Notes: generated by a model from the sequence alone, not told the origin. A stretch of DNA of 64,000 nucleotides from CAZTAO01 sp964611645 (GCA_964611645.1 CAZTAO010000009.1:62001-126000), one strand, 5' to 3'; positions 35,453-44,040 are shown, counted from the first letter of the stretch. Program-made: numbers and translations.

Positions 35453-35511
35453 TGTAGCCGCTGGCGCTTACTGCGGCTGGATATGTGCCGCGCCCAGCGG
35501 ACGCGGCTACA
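35453..35511. terminator. Bidirectional terminator-like hairpin
   Basis: TGTAGCCGC (35453-35461) pairs with GCGGCTACA (35503-35511), with further GC-rich pairing (CGCTGG / CCAGCG) inside. It lies between the convergent Kef and sugar-binding-protein genes, eight bases after the Kef stop. No long T-tract. Confidence 0.5.
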
Positions 35512-35524
35512 ATTCCAACAAAAC

Positions 35525-36565
35525 CTATTTCATATCAGTATACTTCTGCGGCACGTCGGTGAAGCCCCAGGCTTTCAACTGGCGCGACCAACTGCCCAGA
35601 CTGGCCTTATCTACCCGCCTGAGCTCCATCCGGTTCATCACTGGGACTTCCTTGCCGAGGGCGATTTTGTCCACGATTATCTTCACCGACTCATACCCCC
35701 AGAGGTATGTTGGCTGAGCAAGCAGCACCGGCGCAATTCCCTTTTCCACGTATGGAAGCTCCGCCGGAAGAGCGTCTACCGAGACCACTTTCACCTTGGC
35801 GGGGTTGAGGTCTGTGAGGAGGGTCTTCGTGAACAGCGGCCAGCCGCCGATCATTGCCCAACCGGTGACTTCCGGGTAGGCGTTCTGCACCCGCACCACT
35901 TCAGCCGCGGCGTCCTGTGGGGTCTCGATGTGGTAGAACGTGTCGACGATCTTGATGCCGGGGTACTTTTTGGCCTCGAGCTTTACACCCTCAACGCGCT
36001 TTTGCAGGTTAGGGGCGTTCTGGTTGCCCGCGAGAATGGCGATTTGGCCCTTGCCGTTCAGTTGCTTGGCAAGCTCCGACATCACGGCCTCGCCGGTCTT
36101 AATGTCGTCCACGCCATAGAATGCGAACCGGTCCGAAGCCGGGGCGTCGCTGTCGAAAGTCATAACCGGCACCCCGCGCTTGGCCGCGTCATTGATAGCG
36201 CCGGTGACTTTGGCGGCATCCGAGCAGGAGATCAGGACTGCGTCCGCGCCCTCATTCACCGACTGCGCTATGCGCTCGGCCTGGACCTGGCCATCCTCGG
36301 TGGGCGGAGTGCGCCAGTCGATGGTAATGGCGATTCCCAGCTTCGCGGAAAGCTCCTTGGCGGCGGCTTCCGCGCCCGTGCGGCTGGAGAGGAACACCGG
36401 ATTGGTGGAGCTCTTGGCGATCATTGCGATCTTGATTGCCTTGACGGCAGGCTTCGCCGAGCCGGTGGCGGAACCCTGTTCCCTGGCGGGCTGCTTGGCG
36501 CATCCTGCCAGGCAGCATACGAAGACCAATACCATCACTAACGCGATCAATCTGAGTGAACTCAA
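35525..36565 (-). CDS. Sugar ABC transporter substrate-binding lipoprotein (RbsB-like)
   Basis: A periplasmic-binding-protein type 1 (Peripla_BP_4) protein of 346 residues, tethered as a lipoprotein by C22 in LAGC. Conserved regions of the ribose/xylose group are seen: IAMIAKSSTNPVFLSS, EGADAVLISCSDAAKV, VMTFDSDAP and GQIAILAGNQNAPN. The ligand is probably a monosaccharide or polyol. The TTG start at 36565 has GGAGG nine bases upstream. It follows the permease by 34 bases in the same operon. No ATP-binding subunit is encoded nearby. Confidence 0.9.
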   Translation of the reverse strand: MSSLRLIALVMVLVFVCCLAGCAKQPAREQGSATGSAKPAVKAIKIAMIAKSSTNPVFLSSRTGAEAAAKELSAKLGIAITIDWRTPPTEDGQVQAERIAQSVNEGADAVLISCSDAAKVTGAINDAAKRGVPVMTFDSDAPASDRFAFYGVDDIKTGEAVMSELAKQLNGKGQIAILAGNQNAPNLQKRVEGVKLEAKKYPGIKIVDTFYHIETPQDAAAEVVRVQNAYPEVTGWAMIGGWPLFTKTLLTDLNPAKVKVVSVDALPAELPYVEKGIAPVLLAQPTYLWGYESVKIIVDKIALGKEVPVMNRMELRRVDKASLGSWSRQLKAWGFTDVPQKYTDMK

Positions 36566-36599
36566 CTTACGTTACCTCCTTCAGGTGAGTAGAGAATCG

Positions 36600-37655
36600 T
36601 TACGTACTTGTGCCGGCTTCTGACCCGGCCTGCCTTGCCAGCCTCCGTTCTTGAAGCTGGGAGTTGACCCGATCCAGCACCACAGCCACGATAATCGCGC
36701 AGCCGATGATGATCCATTCGTAGTTCTGGTCGAAGTGCAGGGTGCGGATGGATTGGCGGATCAGGATTATCAGCATCGCGCCCAGCATTGCGCTGAATGC
36801 GCTGCCTTTGCCCCCGACCAGGCTCGCGCCTCCGACCACCGCCGCTGCGATCACGTAAAGCTCGTATCCCGTGGCGTCCGCGCAGGAGGCTGAGCCGTAG
36901 TAGCTGCTGCCGACGAACGCCGCAATTCCGGCTGTGAGACCGGATATAGCATATACCCCCGTGAGTATACGTTTGAGGTTCAGACCGCAATACCGCGCTG
37001 CCTCGGAGTTGCCGCCGACCGCGTATATGTTGCGCCCCATCACCGTTCGGACCAGGTATAGCTCACCGATTATGGTGATCACCAACATAATCAGCATCGG
37101 GACGGGGTAGATGGATGGCGACAGACCAAGAGACGCCTTGGTCACCGATGTCAGATTATTAGGCACCAGAATGCTCTGGGCCTTGCTGGCGACGAACGCA
37201 ATCCCCCGGAACACCCACATTGTGCCGAGCGTGATTATGAACGGGTGGACACGCAGCCCCACCACCATCACCCCGTTCAGCAGCCCACACAACAGCCCGA
37301 TCCCAAGACTCAAGGCAAGCGCCACAAGCACGGTCGGCCCGGTACCCATCGGCCCCATCGCCTGCAGAGCCATCGCGGTCAGCACCCCAGCCAGCGCATA
37401 GGTCGAGCCGACTGAGAGGTCGATCCCGCCGGAGATTATGACCATAGTGATGCCGATTGCCATAATGGCGAAGTAGCAGGCGTCGGTGACGGTTTGCATG
37501 AGGGTGTTGGGGTTGAGGAAGTTGTTGACCAGCCCGCCGGTGACGCGGTCCGTATGAGACCCCGCGAAAACAGTCAGCAGCACCCCGATAACCAGGATAA
37601 TAGGTATCAGCCCGGACTGCTGTTTCCGCAGCAGCCCAAAGAGAATGCGTTTCAC
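36600..37655 (-). CDS. Sugar ABC transporter permease (RbsC-like)
   Basis: An inner-membrane permease of 351 residues, BPD_transp_2 family, about ten helices. The typical GGIDLSVGSTYALAGV and GLLCGLLNGVMVVGLRVHPF segments and the GRNIYAVGGN loop, where the ATPase docks, are present. GTG start with a weak SD. It leads a two-gene operon with the binding protein. In RbsABC-type loci an ATPase gene normally comes first; the 223 bases upstream here hold none and the next gene is unrelated. Confidence 0.92.
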   Translation of the reverse strand: MKRILFGLLRKQQSGLIPIILVIGVLLTVFAGSHTDRVTGGLVNNFLNPNTLMQTVTDACYFAIMAIGITMVIISGGIDLSVGSTYALAGVLTAMALQAMGPMGTGPTVLVALALSLGIGLLCGLLNGVMVVGLRVHPFIITLGTMWVFRGIAFVASKAQSILVPNNLTSVTKASLGLSPSIYPVPMLIMLVITIIGELYLVRTVMGRNIYAVGGNSEAARYCGLNLKRILTGVYAISGLTAGIAAFVGSSYYGSASCADATGYELYVIAAAVVGGASLVGGKGSAFSAMLGAMLIILIRQSIRTLHFDQNYEWIIIGCAIIVAVVLDRVNSQLQERRLARQAGSEAGTST

Positions 37656-37878
37656 AAGGCACCATCTCAGAAGATAATTCCGAGGCTAGGATACCGCCTG
37701 GGAGGTGGGGGTGTCAAGCTGTGGATGGAGTGAGTCAGTTCTGCGGGACCACTGCGCCGCTAGTGCTGAGTAGGTCCGCAGACCGTATCGAAGCACGGCC
37801 AAATGAGCACCCGTCTATACGCCGTTGGCCGAAAGCATCGTAAGCGGAGCGCCCTGCGAAAGGCTGGGCTACTCTCCG

Positions 37879-38793
37879 TCATTTCTGTTTCTGCTTCTTC
37901 AGCTCAATCTGCCTCTGCAGGTCCGAACGCTGCCACCCATTCGCGCAACTCTCAAGCACGCTCAGCGCTTCATCATATCTCGCATCCCAGAGTAGACTCC
38001 GCGCCAGATCGCCTCGGGCCCTTTCCGAGTAGTGGGGAACCTTTGGATGGTCGGCGATGTACTTGCGTATGGCGCGATAGTAACCCTCCTTGTCTTTCCT
38101 CAGATACAGATATCGAGCTTCGACGTATCCAGCCAGTTCCGAGTACGGGCCAGTAGCAGAGGCCTTAGCCATTTCGGACACGCGGGCCATGATTGCGTCA
38201 TACTTAGGGTTGCTTTCATGGGCCCAGAACAGCGCCCAGAAGGCATCTCCTTCTGCCGCCGCCGCCTCAGACGCCGCTGTTATCGTGAACTCTAGTGGTC
38301 CGATCACTGCCTTTCCCCGCCAAGTATTCTTCACCTCCCTTGGCGTGTAGTACGTGACCAGCAGCTCATATTGGCCCACGGGTAGTCTGCCTGAGTATGT
38401 GATGTTGATCTCGAATTCATATCGCTTCTCCTCACCTGAGAGGAAATCCCAGCCGTAGTCCGGCGGTGGAGGAGGATAGGAACCGGACATCATCGACGGC
38501 ATTGGATCCGTGCCACTTATCTGAGTCACCGCCATGAACATTGTCCAGTCCCGGTAAGGTTCAGCGAGTCTCACAACCCTGTCAGACAGGTTCTTGAGGG
38601 CTACCGTGAAGACAATTGGTTCGCGAAACCCATAAGTCGCTTTCGCAAGCGAGACTGTCATCCGAACCTGGTCTTTCTCCACGGTAACGGTCGGGGCTGG
38701 GGGAGCCTTGGGTCTGATGGGTATGGCGCGGATGTCTGCTTGCGCACAGCAAGCCGTAAGAAGGATCAGACATACGAGGATCACTCTGGGCAT
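37879..38793 (-). CDS. Secreted hypothetical protein, BsuPI-like and TPR-like parts
   Basis: A 304-residue exported protein: signal peptide MPRVILVCLILLTACCAQA (residues 1-19). Residues about 35-165 form a beta-sandwich of the kind seen in BsuPI proteinase-inhibitor-like or DUF-type Ig folds (KATYGFREPIVFTVALKNLS; GRLPVGQYELLVTYYT). The C-terminal 130 residues are helical with TPR-like pairs (YLRKDKEGYYRAIRKYI; ARSLLWDARYDEALSVLES). Function unknown. AGAGGT seven bases before the ATG is a good SD. It is apparently monocistronic. Confidence 0.65.
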   Translation of the reverse strand: MPRVILVCLILLTACCAQADIRAIPIRPKAPPAPTVTVEKDQVRMTVSLAKATYGFREPIVFTVALKNLSDRVVRLAEPYRDWTMFMAVTQISGTDPMPSMMSGSYPPPPPDYGWDFLSGEEKRYEFEINITYSGRLPVGQYELLVTYYTPREVKNTWRGKAVIGPLEFTITAASEAAAAEGDAFWALFWAHESNPKYDAIMARVSEMAKASATGPYSELAGYVEARYLYLRKDKEGYYRAIRKYIADHPKVPHYSERARGDLARSLLWDARYDEALSVLESCANGWQRSDLQRQIELKKQKQK

Positions 38794-38880
38794 TGAGATA
38801 CCTCTTTCAATTTGGCGCAGGCTGCATAGTTCTCATCTGCATCCACCAATTAGACGTAAGGAATGGGGAAAATGTGGCAT

Positions 38881-38918
38881 CTAAAGAAAGAAAAAGCCCG
38901 GCAAGGGATTTGCCGGGC
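38881..38918 (-). terminator. Rho-independent terminator of the flotillin operon
   Basis: On the minus strand, GCCCGGCAA (38918-38910) and TTGCCGGGC (38904-38896) form a 9-bp stem with a five-base loop, directly followed by a T-rich run (TTTTTCTTTCTTT, 38895-38883). It lies 27 bases after the flotillin stop. Confidence 0.92.
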
Positions 38919-38944
38919 GATCTGATTAGCTTACTTGAAAATCC

Positions 38945-40432
38945 CTACGCCTGAGGCGGGGCCTGGGGCGGTGCGGGGATGTCTTTCTTCTTGGCTTCGG
39001 CCATCCTCTCTGGTATCTTTCTCAGCAGTTCCTGGAGGTCCACGCCGGTGAGGGCCTGGATTACCGGGGGTAGCTGGGCGATTATGTTGGTCACATCCTG
39101 GGTGATTTTGCTCGCCCCGGCGCTGCCGTCGGCCCCTCCGCCTATGACCACTATCTTCTCCATCTTGCTCAGAGGCTGGGAAACTGCACTCGCCAGAGCG
39201 GGCAGGTTCTCGACCACTATCTGCAGAATAGCAGCCTCGTTATACTTCTCCCACGCCTCGGCCTTCTTGGCCATGGCGGTGGCTTCGGCCATACCCTGGG
39301 CCTGGGTAACATCCGCGGCAGCAAGGCCCTTGGCCTTCAGAGCATCGGCTTCCGCTTGCCCGACCAGCCTTGTGGCTTCAGCCTGACCTCCGGCGGTGGT
39401 CTGAAGCCTGAACTGCTCCGCCTCGGCCAACTGCTGCACCTTCGCGCGCTCGGCTTCCGCGGGCTTCTGGACTGTGGCGGAGAGTTCCTTTTCCCTGCGC
39501 AGGATTTCCTGCTCCTGAAGCTCGATCTGCTTCTGCTTCTCGACGATGTCTACCTGCACTTGCTCGGACCGCACCAACTGCTCGGTCTTGAACTTCTGCA
39601 GGTCGTAAGACAGGTCAGACTCCGCTTCCTGCTTCTTCACAGCCGCGTTGTAGTCGGCAACATTCATCTTGTAGTCGCGCGCCGACTCCGCTATCTTGGT
39701 ATCGGCTTCCATCTTGGCTGTCTGCGCAAGCTGGTTGGCCTGGGCGGACTTGATGGTGGAGTCCCGGCTGGCCTCGGCCTCCGCGATGGTCGCATCCCTC
39801 TTCACAATCGCAATCTTCGGCCTGCCCCACGCTTCCAGGTATCCCTGGGTGTCCCTGATGTCTTTGATGACAAAGGACACCACCTGCAGGCCCATATTGG
39901 CCAGGTCGCCCGCCGAAACTTCCTGCACCCTCTGGGCAAAGGAATCGCGGTTGGTGACAATCTCTTCCACATTCATCGTACCGATGATGGCTCTGAGGTG
40001 GCCTTCCAGGGTCTGGTGGGCGATCTCGGCTATCTGGAGCTGGGTTTTGTCCAGGAACTGCTCCGCAGCGGTGCAGATGGAGGTATCGTCGCCCTTGACC
40101 TTGATCTGCGCTACACCCTCAGCCAACAGCGGCACGCCCTGGACTGTGTAGACGGCGGGAGTGGTAATGTCGAGTGTCATCAGCTCAAGTGAAAGCACCG
40201 AGGATGTTTCCAGCACGGGAAGCACAACGGTGCCGCCGCCCTTTACTATGCGGAATCCCCTGGTTCCCCTTTCCCCAGTGGTCGCGTCTCTGAAGTTGTG
40301 CTTCTTGCCATAGACAACCAGCACGTGGTTAGGCCCCACCTTACGGTATCGGCTGGCCGCCCACGAGACCACTATGATCAGGAATATCGCGGCAACGGTA
40401 ATAAGAATCGGCAGTGTTGTTTCACCCAACAT
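38945..40432 (-). CDS. Flotillin-family SPFH protein
   Basis: A 495-residue membrane-associated scaffold protein that organises lipid microdomains. One N-terminal membrane segment (about 5-25) is followed by the SPFH/band-7 domain (about 45-220), a long Ala/Glu/Lys-rich coiled coil (about 225-390), and a C-terminal region with PALASAVSQPLSKMEKIVVI, typical of YuaG/FloT-type flotillins. The ATG at 40432 has GGAGG eight bases upstream; the ATG at 40447 only overlaps that SD. It is directly downstream of an NfeD-like gene, the normal partner in yuaF-floT operons. Confidence 0.93.
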   Translation of the reverse strand: MLGETTLPILITVAAIFLIIVVSWAASRYRKVGPNHVLVVYGKKHNFRDATTGERGTRGFRIVKGGGTVVLPVLETSSVLSLELMTLDITTPAVYTVQGVPLLAEGVAQIKVKGDDTSICTAAEQFLDKTQLQIAEIAHQTLEGHLRAIIGTMNVEEIVTNRDSFAQRVQEVSAGDLANMGLQVVSFVIKDIRDTQGYLEAWGRPKIAIVKRDATIAEAEASRDSTIKSAQANQLAQTAKMEADTKIAESARDYKMNVADYNAAVKKQEAESDLSYDLQKFKTEQLVRSEQVQVDIVEKQKQIELQEQEILRREKELSATVQKPAEAERAKVQQLAEAEQFRLQTTAGGQAEATRLVGQAEADALKAKGLAAADVTQAQGMAEATAMAKKAEAWEKYNEAAILQIVVENLPALASAVSQPLSKMEKIVVIGGGADGSAGASKITQDVTNIIAQLPPVIQALTGVDLQELLRKIPERMAEAKKKDIPAPPQAPPQA

Positions 40433-40459
40433 GGGAACGTCCTCCATTGGTCCTAGTCG

Positions 40460-41113
40460 TTATTCGAAGGGAATCACTATGGTGTAGTTATCCCGGGAAC
40501 CCACTATTATCACTTTGCGCCCGTGCTCGATAGCCTCACCCTTTTCGGATACTGCCGGCGAGGTATACCTGGTGCCTTTGATGACGTAGGCGATCTCGCC
40601 TACTTTGCCTTCGGGGATCGCCGTTATGACCTCGGCCTCGTGGCCTTCGGTCTCTTCCGAGGTAGCCTCACTGCTGGCCTGGCTGTTCACGAAGTACTTC
40701 ACATACATCAGAAACTCGGCGGCGGCCATTACGATGGCGGTGGGCAGGGCAAATGCAAGGCTGGGGAGAGGTTTGAGGCCGAACCCCCAGACGCCGACCA
40801 GTCCGGCGATGCCAAAGAACCCGAGGAACGTCGCCATTGTGATGGTGTTCATCACTGAGGCAGTCGGCATGTCGTGACCCGCGTTTATGCCGACATCGTG
40901 TCCGCCGGAGATGTCGTGGGATTCTACACCTGCCTGGCCGGTCTCGGCGTGGCCTAGCTCGTGACCAGCCTCAGCCCCACCGTGGCCGATCTCAACACCG
41001 TGGTCGCCGACGGACACATGCCCGCCGAACTCACCCGCGATGGCTCCGACCAGCGCCACAACAAACCCAATGACCATACAAGTGAAATAAAAGAGCGCTA
41101 GAGCAGTCCACAT
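40460..41113 (-). CDS. NfeD/YuaF-like membrane protein with His-rich loop
   Basis: A 217-residue protein, partner of the downstream flotillin (28 bases apart). A first membrane helix (about 4-28) is followed by an unusual loop at about 31-80, rich in His, Gly and Asp/Glu (GDHGVEIGHGGAEAGHELGH), then two or three helices (about 90-142) and a C-terminal OB-fold domain (about 160-217), as in NfeD1b proteins. The His-rich segment is not part of standard YuaF and could bind zinc, nickel or copper outside the membrane. Confidence 0.85.
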   Translation of the reverse strand: MWTALALFYFTCMVIGFVVALVGAIAGEFGGHVSVGDHGVEIGHGGAEAGHELGHAETGQAGVESHDISGGHDVGINAGHDMPTASVMNTITMATFLGFFGIAGLVGVWGFGLKPLPSLAFALPTAIVMAAAEFLMYVKYFVNSQASSEATSEETEGHEAEVITAIPEGKVGEIAYVIKGTRYTSPAVSEKGEAIEHGRKVIIVGSRDNYTIVIPFE

Positions 41114-41252
41114 TTGCCCGCCTCACAATCCTAAAGACAAAGCACAGTTACGACTTACCGCAGCACGATTTCAGATAGAGCGTGCACAGTATACCACCAG
41201 CCAATACGGTAGTCAATGGGAATTTGCGGAATTCTGGTGGAGAGGAAACAAC

Positions 41253-41330
41253 AGGACAAGTAGGACACATAAGACAGATACGACACGCGGTCACGTCCTA
41301 TCTGTCCTATATGTCGTATCCGTCCTATCC
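41253..41330. repeat. Paired 9-bp tandem arrays in inverted orientation
   Basis: Four 9-bp units (AGGACAAGT, AGGACACAT, AAGACAGAT, ACGACACGC; 41253-41288), a six-base spacer, then four units of the complementary type (GTCCTATCT, GTCCTATAT, GTCGTATCC, GTCCTATCC; 41295-41330). The whole can fold into an imperfect hairpin. It lies just upstream of the lexA promoter. Related arrays are at 31325 and 51616. Confidence 0.75.
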
Positions 41331-41368
41331 GCTTCGCCCGACATCGACAATCTGGCACATAAGTGTGG

Positions 41369-41393
41369 TATACTATAGCGAACATTAGTTCGC
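41369..41393 (+). promoter_or_regulatory. lexA promoter -10 with overlapping LexA (SOS) box
   Basis: TATACT (41369-41374) is a near-consensus -10 box. Directly after it, 41378-41393 is the perfect palindrome GCGAACATTAGTTCGC, matching the CGAAC-N4-GTTCG LexA box of Gram-positive and related bacteria, not the CTG-N10-CAG box of Proteobacteria. It lies 15 bases before the lexA ATG, so LexA should repress its own gene. The -35 is unclear (TCGACA at 41344, spacing 19). Confidence 0.85.
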
Positions 41394-41407
41394 AAGCGGA
41401 GGCGACT

Positions 41408-42025
41408 ATGGATAGACCGCTCACCGACCGGCAGAAGCAGGTGCTGGATTTCATCGTGTCTCACAACCGCTCCAGGGGCTACCCGCCGACTGTGCGAGAG
41501 ATCGGCGAGGCGCTTGGGTTGAGTTCCAGCGCGACTGTGCACGTGCATCTGCGTAACCTCGAGCGACTGGGCTGCCTGGTGAGAGGCAGTGACCTCAACC
41601 GCGCCATCACAGTCTCTCCCGAGGCCCTCTCCGATCGGCCTGCGCCTCCTGTCAGGATGCTGCCGGTGATAGGCAGGGTTGCAGCGGGACAGCCCATTTT
41701 GGCCGTGGAAGACTACGAGGAAAGCTACCCCGTGCCGGGGGACTTCATGTCCGGGGCAGAGGGTTTCTTGCTTCGAGTGCGCGGTGATAGTATGATAGAG
41801 GACGGAATCCTCGACGGCGACATGGTGATGGTCCGCAGGCAGAGCGATGCCGAGAACGGGGACACCGTGGTAGCCATGGTTGGCGATGAGGCGACAGTCA
41901 AGCGGCTGTACAGAGAAGACGACCGCATAAAACTCCAGCCCGCCAACCCCGAGATGAGACCGACATATCACAAGAGTGTGGAGATAGTAGGGAAGGTCGT
42001 TGGGCTGATACGGAAGATGATGTAG
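41408..42025 (+). CDS. lexA: LexA repressor
   Basis: The SOS-response repressor. The ATG at 41408 has GGAGG five bases upstream and gives a 205-residue protein of normal size; the in-frame ATG at 41363 would include the operator. The N-terminal winged helix (residues 1-65; PPTVREIGEALGLSSSATVH) binds DNA. Autocleavage would occur between A93 and G94, and the Ser-Lys dyad is S128 (RGDSMI) and K165 (VKRLYRE). A perfect LexA box precedes it, so it is self-regulated. Confidence 0.97.
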   Translation: MDRPLTDRQKQVLDFIVSHNRSRGYPPTVREIGEALGLSSSATVHVHLRNLERLGCLVRGSDLNRAITVSPEALSDRPAPPVRMLPVIGRVAAGQPILAVEDYEESYPVPGDFMSGAEGFLLRVRGDSMIEDGILDGDMVMVRRQSDAENGDTVVAMVGDEATVKRLYREDDRIKLQPANPEMRPTYHKSVEIVGKVVGLIRKMM

Positions 42026-42424
42026 CGGGCATGTGACTCCCTCGCCCACCGCAGTGGGAGAGGGCTGGGGTGAGGGAACTCCTGGCGTAGGAGTGTGCAA
42101 AGTCCATAGGCGAAGAGAACCGCCCCCTAACCCCCTCCCGGCGAGGAGCAGGGCAATCGCTTTAGAAACTTTGGAGCGCTTTTCTGGGCAAATTCGCAAC
42201 TTTGGGTGGTCCGACGACGGTTCTAGGGGAACCGGTTCTCGGCACTCCACGCCTGGTTCGCATGTCCAGCACTGTCTCTCCAAGTGCAAATCGGGTGCTA
42301 TAGGTAGTATCGAATCTCTAAAGCGATTGCCCTGGGCGAGGAGGGGGAATGTGCTGCTCCCTCTCGCAGACCAACACCCATAACCCAACACCTAACGCCT
42401 AACACCCATTTGAAGGAGAATATC
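42026..42424. repeat. Intergenic region: palindromic repeats with a nested MITE
   Basis: No gene lies in these 399 bases. An imperfect palindrome at 42039-42064 is identical, as reverse complement, to 57958-57983 over 26 bp (CCCTCTCCC family). A second palindrome with arms CCCCCTCC (42131-42138) and GGAGGGGG (42340-42347) is split by the MITE at 42149-42334. Degenerate AACACCYA repeats occur at 42370-42405. Confidence 0.75.
42149..42334. mobile_element. 186-bp MITE with 18-bp perfect TIRs and 9-bp TSD (ISAs1-like ends)
   Basis: The element begins with CAGGGCAATCGCTTTAGA (42149-42166) and ends with its exact complement (42317-42334). Both sides carry the same 9-bp sequence GGCGAGGAG (42140-42148 and 42335-42343), a target-site duplication. 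No ORF of note lies inside, so it is non-autonomous. Ends starting CAGGG and target duplications of 8-10 bp are the pattern I know for the ISAs1 family. Removing the element and one duplication restores a palindromic repeat. Confidence 0.85.
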
Positions 42425-42877
42425 GTGGCAATAGTTACCAGTTCCATAGAGATCAAGGGCGCGCTCGAGGATGTTTACTCGCTCGCCAAGCAGATCGAGG
42501 CGTTTCCGGAGTTTATGCCTGATGTGAAGAGCGTGAAGATTCTCGAGAAGAGCGAGGACGGCTGCCGCACTGTGAGCGAGTGGGTGGGGATAGTCAAGGA
42601 GTTCAAGACCACTCTCAAGTGGGTGGAGGAGGACATCTGGAACGACACAGACCACACCTGCACATTCTCCCTGGTAAAGGGAGACTATGGCAAGTACTCC
42701 GGCGAGTGGAAGTTTACGGATATCGGCGGCGCCACCAGGTGGGACAGCGTCATCGACTTCGAGTACGACATCCCCCTCATAGGCCCGCTCATCAAGGGCA
42801 TAATAGTAAACAAGATGCGGGAGAACGTGGAAAACATGCTCGCCGCCCTGAAGCGCAAGATCGAAGGCGAGGGCTGA
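42425..42877 (+). CDS. SRPBCC (START/Coq10-like) family protein
   Basis: A 150-residue single-domain helix-grip protein related to polyketide cyclase/Coq10 lipid-binding proteins. The family pattern of an N-terminal strand, the Pro-rich LAKQIEAFPEFMPDVKSVKI helix turn and a long C-terminal helix (VNKMRENVENMLAALKRKI) is clear. It starts with GTG at 42425, six bases after AAGGAG. Nine bases separate it from the polyprenyl synthase, so a role in binding an isoprenoid quinone or its precursor is a reasonable inference. Confidence 0.85.
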   Translation: MAIVTSSIEIKGALEDVYSLAKQIEAFPEFMPDVKSVKILEKSEDGCRTVSEWVGIVKEFKTTLKWVEEDIWNDTDHTCTFSLVKGDYGKYSGEWKFTDIGGATRWDSVIDFEYDIPLIGPLIKGIIVNKMRENVENMLAALKRKIEGEG

Positions 42878-42886
42878 TAGAGTAAA

Positions 42887-43957
42887 ATGTCCGATGCCTT
42901 CTTCGATGCCTTATCCAAGGTTACGCTGACCGTCAACGCCTTCCTCTCCGATCCTCGGTTCAAGGCCGCGTTTGAGTCGGAGGACCTGCGCGACTCTGTG
43001 ATGGCGTATGTCGAGCGGTCCGGCAAGCGGCTGAGGCCGGCAGTGCTGATGTGGTGCTGCGGGGCTGTTGGCGGAGACCCGAACGTTGCACTGCCCGCGG
43101 GCGCGGGAGTGGAGCTTTTCCACACCTGGACCCTCGTCCATGACGACATCATAGACAACGACGACCTTCGGCGGGGCGGGCCAAGTGTCCACCGACTGGG
43201 CAGGGAGTTGGCCTTAACCAGACACGGCTACACCATCGACCAGGCCGAACTCTACGGCCGTGACCTCGCCATCCTCACCGGCGACTGCCAGCACGCCTGG
43301 AGCGTGAGCCTGTTCTGCGAGTGCAAGGTCGACCCGGCGGTTGTTCTGGCGGTGATCCTTGAACTGGAGACCCGGGTGGTCAACACACTCCTCGAAGGCG
43401 AGCTTCTGGACGTGCAATACTCCCGCGCCGGAGCCGCGAACCTGACCCAGGACGCAGTTCTCAAGATGCTGTGGATGAAGACCGGCGCGCTGTATGAGTT
43501 CTGCGCACGGGCCGGAGCGATGATCGGGCTCAACACTCCTGACAGAGCCCATCCCCAAGTCTCAGCCCTGGCAGGCTTTGCCAGCGAGTGCGGAACGGCC
43601 TTCCAGCTCCAGGACGATATTCTAGGCCTTGTCGGCGACCACAAGAAACTGGGCAAACCCGTCGGCTCAGACCTCCGCGAAGGCAAAAAGACACTGCCGG
43701 TGCTGTTTGCTCTCGATAGCGCAAGTGAAGCAGAGAAGTGCCTGCTGGAGTCGGTGTTGGGCGATCAGAACGCAAGCGATGCTCTGGTCTCCGAAGCAAC
43801 GGAGGTGGTCGCAAGGCTCGGTGGAATCGACCGCACCCGCGCGCTTGCCGACCATTGGCTGGGTTCCGCCCTGGCCAAGCTGGAGACCGTCCCGGACTCG
43901 CAGTATAAATCTCTGCTTCGCGCCTGGGCAGACTTCATGGTAAACCGGTCCCTTTAG
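42887..43957 (+). CDS. Polyprenyl diphosphate synthase
   Basis: A trans-isoprenyl diphosphate synthase of 356 residues making C15-C50 chains from IPP. The first Asp-rich motif is D86-D90 in LVHDDIIDNDDLRRG; the second is D243-D244 in FQLQDDILGLVGD, with Gly in place of the final Asp. Bulky residues five before the first motif (L77, F78) affect chain length, but the product cannot be named. Adjacent to an SRPBCC protein, it may serve quinone or carotenoid synthesis. Confidence 0.9.
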   Translation: MSDAFFDALSKVTLTVNAFLSDPRFKAAFESEDLRDSVMAYVERSGKRLRPAVLMWCCGAVGGDPNVALPAGAGVELFHTWTLVHDDIIDNDDLRRGGPSVHRLGRELALTRHGYTIDQAELYGRDLAILTGDCQHAWSVSLFCECKVDPAVVLAVILELETRVVNTLLEGELLDVQYSRAGAANLTQDAVLKMLWMKTGALYEFCARAGAMIGLNTPDRAHPQVSALAGFASECGTAFQLQDDILGLVGDHKKLGKPVGSDLREGKKTLPVLFALDSASEAEKCLLESVLGDQNASDALVSEATEVVARLGGIDRTRALADHWLGSALAKLETVPDSQYKSLLRAWADFMVNRSL

Positions 43958-44040
43958 TCTGCTTTTCTCGCCGGAAAGCGTTTGGATTCGTCCTCCAATG
44001 GAAATCCTAATAGATGAAACGATCCTCTGAGGTGTTAGCT

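Noticed and set aside
41253..41330. Possible CRISPR-like array
   Set aside because: Units are 9 bp with no spacers, and no cas genes are present.
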